Positions 44,801 to 54,800 of a stretch of 64,000 bases of DNA are shown in pieces; position 1 is the first letter of the stretch; each line of letters begins with the position of its first letter. The notes under the pieces are model-generated. The model was given only the letters and a program-made list of their open reading frames with translations, had not been told where the DNA came from and searched no databases. The stretch lies in NCBI GenBank assembly GCA_025602905.1, contig JAHLKI010000015.1, positions 558,001 to 622,000 of the forward strand, given 5' to 3'. Both the position numbers and the translations under genes were made by a program. The DNA is from Phlyctochytrium arcticum. Lineage: Eukaryota; Chytridiomycota; Chytridiomycetes; Chytridiales; Chytridiaceae.

Positions 44801-46722
44801 GTAGAATATTGAGCTCGTTCTCAGCACAAGGTAAAGAAAATATACTATTGAGCTTGCCTCATGGCAAATTCTAAGTATGCTTCATGCGTAGCCGCCGTCG
44901 CGATTGAGAAATCCCAGCTATTCAAGAAGACAGAAGGTAGTTGGGGCCTCCTCGGAACTGAATGCAGTGTTTGGCTAATGTTTGTTTCTAGATATGCGTG
45001 CCTATTTACAGGTCTTTATAAACTGATTTGGATTTTGTGCAATCAAGCTGACATTAGAAGATAGAGCATTCTCAGCAGTATCACCAGTTGTGTGATTACG
45101 CTGTCCGATAGCATGAAACTGGTGAGGATCATAAATACACCGCTATGCAAGTGCCGTAACTGATCGGTATCAGAACACCATAAATCGTCCATGGTTTGTC
45201 AATGCCCTTGGGGTGACTGAAGAATACGTTGCCGACGCTCCCGTCTCAAAGTGGATCAACGAGAAGGAGAATCCTCATTTACTGAACGATATCCTGTCGG
45301 TGTATCAGCAGGGAACACCAGTGTATTCCGCAGAGTACGAACTCAAGGGGCCCAAAGGGTCTACATTCATCAATTACCAGATTATGCCTCTGCTCGGCGA
45401 AGCGAAAGGCGTTGTAATGGTGCTGGGTAGGACTACACGGAGTTTTCGCGATTTTGAAATGCAAGTGCTAATCTTGGAAAAGATGACATATCTGCGGAAA
45501 AACGCGCTGTGATGACGCTTGGAAGGTACGCACTAGATAAAAAGATCATGCGAAAGATGTATTAAACGAGTGGTTTGATAGATACATGTCACCCGCATTG
45601 GCAAAGCAAGTGATGGAGGAGGATGGGTCACAGCTTGGTGGAAAGCGAAAGAAAGTTACTATATTGTTCAGGTTTGTTTGGTGCTCCTGGTATTTACCTT
45701 ACACTCGGCTAAGTACCGCGGGTAATCAGTGATATTCGGTCATTTACCACGATTGCGGAGTCCATGGAACCTCATGAAGTGTATGTTACTGAATTGAAGT
45801 CGCCTATTTTCCTACGCTCATCTTCGGTACCAAGGGTCGAACTGCTGAATCATCATTTCAGCGATGCCGTCAATGCAATCATGTCTGAGCAAGGTACTGA
45901 CATTTCTTTTTGTTGGAATGATGAAGCCATCTAATGATTGGCGTTATAGGAATCTTGGACAAATACATTGGAGATGCGGTGATGGCCGTATTTGGTGTGC
46001 CATTTGTCTCTGCCGAAGATGGAACTCACGCGTGCAATGCCGCGTTGCGCATGCGTGACTGCCTCATACTACTGAACGAAAGCCGCGCCGCGGCTGGCAA
46101 ACGGGAGATCAAAATAGGAATCGGTTTGAACACTGGCATGGTAAGAGCTGCGTGGTGCAATGCACCCATTCGAACGCATTTCTAATCACTGGAAGTAGGT
46201 TCTCTCTGGAAACATAGGATCTATAAAGCGAATGGAGTTTAGCTGTATCGGTGATGCGGTCAAGTGAGTTATAGTTCCTTATGCTCTTTGCACACAGTAT
46301 AGGATACTCATCAAGCCATATTCAGCTTGGCTTCACGGACAGAGGGGCTCACAAAGTCTTATAATGTGCAGATTCTTGTGACGGAAAACACGTTACAAGA
46401 GACGAATGATTCCTTCCTGACACGATACGTTGATTCTGTCGTGGTGACGGGCAAAACCAACAAGGTCGACATCTTCGAGCTTCTGGGCCGGAAAGACGAT
46501 GTTCTTTCGGACAATGTTCTGGAAGGATTGGAACTCTATAAAACGGGACTGCAGCAGTACCGGGAGCGTCAATTCGAAATAGCTGCTGCGACGTTCAGCA
46601 AGGCTATGGAAGTGGCCGATGATGGGCCATCAAAAACCCTGCTAGCCCGCTGCAAAATGTATATAGCGCACCCTCCGCCAGACGATCTGAATTTGAATGT
46701 GCATATTGCAGAGGGAAAATGA
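41801..46722 (+). CDS. ARM-GAF-GAF-PAS class III adenylate cyclase (CyaB1-like)
   Basis: Predicted to make cAMP from ATP. The ATG at 41801 ([20 protein letters not shown]) opens a Ser/Pro-rich region of about 300 residues. Then come armadillo-like repeats ([56 protein letters not shown]; about 42730-43140). GAF-A (about 43690-44130) contains [21 protein letters not shown] (about 44190-44815) contains [12 protein letters not shown]. Both fit the NKxnFx3DE cyclic-nucleotide signature. A PAS domain follows (about 45065-45460), then the catalytic domain: [16 protein letters not shown] and [11 protein letters not shown] (metal Asp pair), DKY (purine Lys), and [13 protein letters not shown] with Ser at the second purine-selecting position plus Asn and Arg for catalysis. 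All introns joined across 42800-43200 keep the frame, so this is one gene. No membrane span is seen. Confidence 0.88.
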
Positions 46723-46877
46723 GACTTTCCTCTCTTTCTCATATGCTGCCTTGACAGGTTGTCATTCTGCTACTTCTCATGATAAATCATTTATATATAT
46801 TGCATAGATAGATTTCACAAGATTTTTCCGGCCATCATCTTTGTTTTACCACAAGGTCTAAAAATCAGATTGTGTGC

Positions 46878-47808
46878 TCAGATATACCGTCGCTCGTATT
46901 TGGAAGTACCTGGTCCCCTTACCGTCTTGCGCATTATGCGTAAAAAGTCCTCTTCGGTCACCTGCCCATCCCCATCACGATCAGCTTCCTCAAGCATCTC
47001 CCTGATTTCGTCTTCCGTCAATCGTTCACCCACTAAATGGGAGACGCGCCGGATATCATTCGCGTTGATGCGAAGTGGAATCCCAATATGTCTGATGACT
47101 GGTGGTATGCGCGCTCGACCACTTCCCTGGTGACTTTCCAGTTCTGGATTTGCAAACAACTCAAAGATGCGCTTCATTTCTTCCTTTGCGTATTTTTCGG
47201 CCTAAACAGACGAATTCGACTGCTTAATTTGACGAAATGGAATACAGTGCCAAGGAAGCCCTTACCAATCGCCTCTCCATCAGCCCCAGAAATTCTTCAA
47301 AGTCGATTGTGCCGCTATCATTGTCATCCATCTCCTTCAACATGCGCTTAATTTCTTCATTGCTGGGCTCAAATCCCAATGCCTTCATTGCTATCCGCCA
47401 CTCCTTGCCCGATATTTCTCCAGACCCGTCCTCATCAAATAAATCAAAGGCCTCCTTGATTTCTCGAACTTGTTCTTCATTCATGCGGAATTTTCGGGAC
47501 TTTGATCGGATTGTGTGGGCGGGTGCGCCGCCGGGTACTACTTGCCCCGGCGCGGGAGCACCAGGAGCAGCAGCAGCTGGAGGTGGTGGGATTTGTGCCT
47601 CGGAAGAGACGGCACGCTGAGAAGTGGATTCGGATGGGATGCTGTCTAGGGGCGATGTGTTAGTGGACAAGGCTCGTCCAATGGAAGATCGGAGCCCTCC
47701 CGAAATGGGAGGGAGCTTGTTGCCGCTTGATGGCCGATGCTGCGTCGTTGCCTAAATTTGCAAGTTAGACATCTCTTTTACAATAGGCGAATTGAAAATA
47801 CCAACCAT
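46878..47808 (-). CDS. Centrin/caltractin with altered third EF-hand
   Basis: Calcium-binding protein of centrioles and basal bodies. An ATG at 47808 may form a first coding exon of ATG alone, spliced by a 54-base intron (47805-47752) to [20 protein letters not shown] Pro/Ala-rich N-terminal extension of about 90 residues precedes the centrin core: [40 protein letters not shown] and [18 protein letters not shown]. An intron then joins ERRL to [16 protein letters not shown]. The third loop is interrupted by about 20 extra residues (47075-47150: [19 protein letters not shown]) and lacks calcium ligands. The fourth is intact ([20 protein letters not shown]). The C-terminus is KYERRYI. It is divergent to a flagellar CH-domain gene 480 bases away. 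Confidence 0.9.
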
Positions 47809-48289
47809 GAGATTATCCTTTTCTATGGATTAAACTTCATAATAGCCTTCATTGCAGGAAACACATTACGTAAAGGTTTTTCGTTTCTTTTTTTTTCTGG
47901 TGAAGGGTATTATCCGTGTTTCTACGATGGTTTTCCTCTAAACTGATCTTACTCCATGTTTGAAAACTTGAAATCCTAATGATTGTTTTCTGAGCTCTAT
48001 TTCATTAACTTAATCCATACTTATTTTTTCTTTTAGAATTTTTTTTTAAGTACTCATTCCTTTGCTTTCTTGTTCATTTTTCTGATTCACTTCTTGACAA
48101 CATCTGAATCTCATTTTCCACTTAAAAGTCCTTGTGCTTTTTCTCGTATATGATAGATCATTCTTCAGGTACTCTTAGTGGGATGGCTCGAACAGGGCCA
48201 ATATAACATGGTTAACATTGAGTACAACCCGCACTTTTGAGCAGGAGTAAATTTTTCTCTGGTAGCATGGTAGTAAGAGGAGTTGGATA
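47809..48289. other. Divergent promoter region, centrin and SPATA4-like gene
   Basis: About 480 bases, very T-rich on the plus strand (long T/C runs near 47880-48130). I searched by eye for an RFX X-box (GTNRCC/RGYAAC) and found no good match. No gene is seen. Confidence 0.5.
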
Positions 48290-51120
48290 ATGTCAGGACT
48301 ACCTCGAGAAATCATAAAATGGCTTCAATCGCTTAACCTCTCTCACTCCATCAAAAACTACAAGCGGTAAAATGAACACTCTTACTATGACCCGAGTGAA
48401 CCTAATCTAACCTGCCCGCCAAAAATAATAGAGCATTCAGCAACGGATTCCTGATTGCCGAAATCCTATACAAGTATTATCCGTCCGAACTCACTCTGCA
48501 ACTTCATAGCTATGATACGGGGACGGGTCCTGCTGCGCGGCGGAACAATTGGGAGATGTTGGGAAGGGCGTTCAAGGTAGGTGTTAGTTTGAAGGAGGAG
48601 AGGATGGAAAATTCATTAGGAGAAAAAGAAAATAGGGCTTTCTTCGGCTACCAAGGGATTGATCAATGATACTTCAGCGGCGAAGGCGGATGCGGTTAGT
48701 TCGATGTTATCCGAAGTCTACGCTCACGTCTCCGAAAAAGAGTATGCCAAAAACTGGTCTCAAAGGCGAATTTGTAATAGTGATACTTTATCTAGTGATG
48801 ACGCACTGAACAGTGTCATGACGGTAGCCCCGCCGGCGACTCGCTCCCAAGATACTCTGAATGGACCACAACGAAACAGCGGGTCATTACCGGGTGGTTC
48901 AACCAAGAACGGTGGGATCGTTCCCAACATGGATGTAGCGCACATCTTTGCGGACGGATCGACGGATTTTGGTGGGGTGGCGGATGATCATGAGTATATG
49001 GGCAAGGTATTCAACCCTTGTTAGTTTTTACTGCCCATATGTTACTGAAACTTTCCCTCAGATTGCCATTGCCCGAATGCTTTTTCGCGTTCTAAACATC
49101 CAAGAAGCGACGCTGACTTTTAACCGCACCGGATTTCTGCCCGTCGTTATGCGGGAGCGACTTTGTCTTCACCTAGACAAGATGGAGTCTGCCCACATTT
49201 CCCATATTGAAGAAATCATGCTTGATAAGGTATGCGTGTGTGTACATTGCTTACTTCACAGAACACTTCTAACCTTGCTGAAAAGGAGACGGATACGGTG
49301 GCGATCTTGCAGAATAGTCCGCCACATGATATACTTCTCATGATCGACGCCCTGATTCTTAGTGTGTCGGCAGCGTCAGTTACATCCGGAATATTTCTCG
49401 GTAAAACAACCCTGTTCCCAAACCCATTTTTCCCATTCCGGTATTGACATCATCTTACACTAGGAGCAGCGATTCTTCTCCGCTGTTACGGGTCGGCCCT
49501 CCACAAAGCATTTCCAGCTCGGGGGGGCGCATATCAGCGGCTATCTGCCGCCCGGGAGTTTCCATTACTACTGCACATGCTGACAGCTCCCAGCGGCCGA
49601 GCCAAAGTGCCTTATCTGACCGCCATTCTGCACCATTATATGGGCCCAAATTTACGCGATGAAGAACGGGTACGGATATGGCTCGACATCAAGGTCTGTA
49701 CATACATCCGGATGCGCCGTCGCCAAACGCTCATGCTGTGCTTGGGTATATGTTTGTACAGGCGGCCATGAACCGAGACTTTTCCATTGCCACGCCCATC
49801 AACATCTCCAATACTAACAACACCACCCATGCACCCAACAGCAGTAACAACAGCACCAACAAACCTCTTCCTCTCCCCGCATCCAGCCCATTTATTTTCG
49901 TCCTAACAGCTCTAGTCTCCCAACCCTCCATCCAAACCTTCCACGGCCCCCAGCGGCAACTCACCACTCTCCATTTGAGCGAATGCCTAACCATCATCAA
50001 CACGCATAAACGCACGCACTCACCACCCATCGAACTCGCAGCGGCTATTATAGTATTAGCCTTTCTGGTTCGGGACGTGCATCTTCGTCTCGGGCCGGCG
50101 ATTGTCTCTGATGTGATGGAGTCGGTGGGACGGGCGGTTATGGGGACCTCGTGTCCGGTTGCCTTACAAAAGGCCTTTATTGCGTTTACGGCAGCTCAGG
50201 CAGCGTTGTTGGCCGAGGTGGATGAGGGGGATCGCGGGTCAGTGGACGAGATGACCCGCCAGAAAGTCGTGAAAGCTGCTAGTGGATGTCTTAAATGGCT
50301 CATGGGAGATGCTTTACGCGTAGGTAAGATCCCACCCCCGACCACTTCACCGTTACAACATAACTGATAACTCGGTTTTATAGCCCTCCTAGAATTTTCA
50401 CCCTTACTGTCATCCTACCCACCCCTCTCAGCCTCCATCGTCCGCGGGCTCCTAAGCCTATCCGCCCAGCACCGCACCTCCCTCCTCCGTACTTGTCCCC
50501 AACCCGAACTCCTCGATTGGGATATGCCGTTTCTGCTCCAGACCGAGAGACCGGGGCTCACGGAGAGCTGGTGGCCGTTCGGAGTGGCTATGGGGGTGGT
50601 AGCTTTACTGGTAGGCCTAGTGTTTATATTTTTCATGATTGACTGGTAACATTGTCACTGCCAATAGTTGGGAAGTAAAGAAATGACTATGACACCCTCC
50701 TACCTCCACATCCTTCTCGCAACCACAACCTCCCCAAAACACTCCAAAGAGGCAAACTGGCCCGCTCTAGCCGCTCTCATTGCCGACCCATTAATTACAT
50801 CTCTATCCGACTCGTCAGCCGTCGAATTGGCATGTACACTCTTGGACCAGTTCCGGATTTTAGCGCCACAGAGTCTCCAACCCGTACGTATTTCGCAATC
50901 ACACGCTTTGGTAAAAAGTTCTGACACGTGTCTCTAGAAACTACCAGCGATAGCAGCTACACTCATCCATGTATACTTTACGGGACGGAGCCGGTGCCGG
51001 AACGCCGTTGTCAGTCTTCTCCGCTCCTGGGTCAACACGGAGGCCGATACGGAATTGGTCATTGAAGCGAGAAAGGTTTGGGGGTTGATGGAACATGAGT
51101 TTGTGGGTGGGCAGCGGTAG
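48290..51120 (+). CDS. SPATA4/SPEF1-type flagellar CH-domain protein with long C-terminal region
   Basis: The ATG at 48290 gives [20 protein letters not shown]. An intron joins YKR to [17 protein letters not shown], the hallmark start of the CH-like domain shared by SPATA4, SPEF1/CLAMP and related axonemal microtubule-binding proteins; [20 protein letters not shown] and LGRAFKGLSS follow. After a Ser/Asn-rich linker, about 550 residues of helical, ARM/HEAT-like sequence continue ([100 protein letters not shown]). It ends [20 protein letters not shown]4 and SPEF1 are much shorter, so the tail is an addition. Eight or so exons. The family occurs in ciliated organisms, so it argues for a zoospore stage. 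Confidence 0.8.
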
Positions 51121-51833
51121 CAGGGGGTCTAATAGCAAGGAGCGCTCTCTCCCACTCAAGTTTTTGTATTGAAAGCACCCGAGTTCGACCTTGGGCGGGC
51201 GCAACCTCCAACTTCTTTTTTTACAATTGCTTTGAGTGTAGTCTTCAAATTAAATCGGCAAACCTCAAAAACAAGAAGTCAAGTATACGGCATGGATCAC
51301 GCTTTCGAGCTCAATCGTATGTGCCCAAAGTCTGGCCCAAAGTATACAGCTGCAGAACCCAGTGCAAAATCTGCTTGACAGATAGAGTTCGCATAGACTA
51401 CAGTACACGAAATCTATCTCCGACGCTTACGTGAAGTTGCGGCACAGTCATGAAGGAGTACTTGAGACTTGTGAGTGAACTGTCGGGGGTGAGTTTCGAT
51501 ACTCTCGAAACTTTCCCAAATTCCCAACCTCTAATTTCCGCTTCCAAAGTCGTTTTCATGCGAATAAAGGGTCAAAAGACCGACTGCCGTATACGGAGCA
51601 GAAACAGCCGGGTGTTGCTGGTGGTGTGACGGTTCTTGGTGGTACTGAAATTGCTCAGCGCCCACGACGGCCGGACGTAAGAGGCAGTGCAGACCAGAGA
51701 GCGACTCAGACACACTGGGGTGCCAGGTTGCTTTTAAATCGTACATGCAGAATGCCCCCATAGTTTCTTATTCAGACCGCCGATACGAACGTCCAGTGTG
51801 AAGATCATAGGATAAACAAAACGTATCCGCTTC
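51121..51833. other. Spacer upstream of the giant orphan gene
   Basis: About 710 bases. A short plus-strand frame at 51291-51378 (MDHAFELNR...) is open but too small to call. Nothing else is seen; it should hold the promoter of the 51834 gene. Confidence 0.4.
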
Positions 51834-54800
51834 ATGACCAGCTCGGCCATACCTCCCCCGTCGGCCGAGGACCTCGTCCTCAAACTCCGCTCGGCACCTC
51901 TCACGGAGAGGGGCAAGATCATTTTCAGCATCATTGCAGCACATCAAGAGCATCCTGACTTTGCCCATCTCGTTGATAGTCTCCTGAAGACGGAGGTTGT
52001 AGCTACATCTATAGCGCTTCCTACAAGTCATGATCCATCAGCAGCCAATAACTTGGATTCCGATGCCATAGCCACGATTCCGGAAATCATCCATGCCCCG
52101 TTACTTAGTCCCCAATCGAATCTCGCAGCTAGATACTTTGAATATGAGCTGGGCATCAACTTGGCTGTTCAAGCCAAGATGAATAGCACATTGGTGAAGG
52201 TATAGTTTGGGGGTCAACCTTTCGCCTATCTCGAGAGCGAGCATTCACACATCAATTTCTGGTCGTTTTCTTTTAGGAGCTCCTCCGTCCATCGCCTATC
52301 AAAAAGCGCGAAGTAGTTGCTGCCTGTGTTGACCATGCATCGGATACACTCATTGCTGATGTGTACCCGAATTGTGTGCCGGCTATCCAGAATATGTTAG
52401 TGACAGCACTGATCAAGGCGGGGCGGGCAACTTTAGCCCAAAGCATTGTGGGCCCACATAAATTTGTCACGGGTCGGGAATCACATCCCTGCGCCAAGCT
52501 TCAAATGGATTTGGAAAAGACGACCGATCCGTGGCAACGAAGTCCGATTTGGGAAACAGCGCGGTAAGTTTGTTCAACAGGAGCCTTGAAATTTGGCGGT
52601 TGCTCATATCATGCTTATGTAGATCCGCTATCAATGACATTTCCCCTTGGATGACCGATTCCCAGTACGAGCAAGTGTTAACCCTACAGGAGAAGTTCCC
52701 TCCACTCCACCCTTTGGCTCTTCCGGGCGCAGATAGAATGTATCCTGCGTTATCGAGCATCATCGTCGCTCTGATGCCCATCCTGTTGCGACGGTATCCA
52801 AAGCGATTGAAGAAGGTGGTGGAGGACACTGCTGTGGTTCCTCAAGGTACACATGCTGAAAATCCAACGTGGGGCCTGTCGCCGCATCTTTCAAAGCTCT
52901 TGTCGCGTCCTAAAATTTGGACGAGGGAGCCGGACCAGGCTATTGAACTGGAGTCCATCCTAATGAGGTTGCTAACTTTCAAAAACGGTCAGCTCCTGAC
53001 GACCGGCAAATATCCTGCCTTTGATGCGGCTTTTTTGGGGCGGGCACGAGCACCAGTCATTGTAAGTATGCTGCGCATTATGACCGATCATGGGAGCTAA
53101 ACGTATTCTTGCTCTCAGGACCGTGTGATGCGCGCCGCCATCAACCTCTGCTCAGATGTACCAGTCAATTACAAGAACAAAGACGAGACGATACGCTTAT
53201 ACGAGGCCAACGAAAACATCTTAAAGTTTGCTATTAAGGCGCTGAAGCATCTGGTAGATCGCTTGTTGGCGACCTCCAAGCGTGTTGACAGGATATATTC
53301 CTTCGAAAGCATATTTCAACCCATTGTTTCATCCCTGGTAGAACTTATTGTCAAGCGGGGTTTGCAGCTTGCTCGATCTGTTTCTGGTGCAGATGATGAA
53401 CAGTTTATTGTTCGCGCCAACAAATGGGTTATCCGCCCACTGATCGACTTGCACGGAGAAGCCTATCCTCCCATATCAGAGCAAGTCTTTGAGCTGACCA
53501 AAGAAGATGTCTTCATGCTGCCTCAGCAGCCCTATCACACCGACTTATGCCAGTCAGGTTTTACTATGATTCGTCAACTTCGACACCGTCCATGTTCCGA
53601 TATTTCCAATGATGGCCCGGAGCCGCCGTTTTCTCAGACTCCCGCATTTTCAAATGAGGCTATTTTCGCGCTCATGCTGGCCAAATTTTCACCTTCAAAG
53701 TTGTCTAATTTCGAAAGCTGGGGTCAAAATGCCGCATCAGGAGTGACGCTGGAGCAAAAGCAGCAAATTTGGACCTATATATCTCAGATCCGACCTCAAA
53801 TTTCTCGTTATTCCTATGGTTCCACGCTGGACCATATTGCTTGCCTGGCTCCCACACACCGGGATATGCATAGCATTGTGTACGAGCTCTGGCAAAAAGC
53901 AGAGCATTCCTGGGACCGAGATATATCTGCATCTTATTTGGACCCTACTTCCGACATTGGAAAAGAAGTGTTGACGCGGGGTCTGCAAGGCGCTACATGG
54001 GCGGAGCGTCGAACAGGATTCAAAAATCTCTTGGCGGCTGTCCAGCGCAGCGGAGGAGTGCCGGAGTGGATATGGGCCGCACGACTGATCACCACAAGGT
54101 TTGTCAAAACTAGAAATGCTTTTTTTCGTTCACGTGTGGTGCCTTGACGCTTTTTGAATTTCGTAGGCTCAGGAATGAAATACCGTGTAATAAAGCGACC
54201 CTGGTACCTCTGTTGTATCACAAAAACGGAATATACAAATTATACAGAAAAATCCCGCGCCAGTATCTGGACATGGCGACGCGAAGCGAGGCGGAGGAAC
54301 TCGTTTCCCTGTACTTGGACCTCGAGGCAAACGTAAGAGTTGTGTTCACCAAACCCGTCTACTCTTCTGATTGCTGATTGACAAAAAATCTTGCTTCTCT
54401 ACAGAATCTTTCAGCGCGGAAAAAAGACGAGAGTGTAGACGATTTCCTTTTTCTACTGGCTGATCAAAGTCTCGCGCGCTTTGCCTCTGATCCTTCTCAC
54501 CCTTTCTTCCGCTTTGGCATGGAGATTTTGAGGCGCAAGCTGCGAGTGCAAGCGAGGCCCGACGAACCTGTGCGTTTCAGCACTGTTGAGTATTTGTCAG
54601 ATGATCAGGACGAGAATGTCGAACGTCAGCAGCGGGTTGCATTACAACACGCGAAGAAAATGGCAGAGGAGCATGGTCATTGGGGAATGATGAGTCTTCC
54701 GGATGGCTGTGAGGAGCAATTTGTCGCCGGCGTCTTAAAATTACGCCAAGAGTTATTCATGCCGCCTGAAAGTTTGAGCGGTGATTTGGAAGATTCGTCG

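Noticed and set aside
51291..51378. Small frame MDHAFELNR... in the 51.1-51.8 kb spacer
   Set aside because: Fewer than 30 codons; alternative splicing gives no recognisable product.
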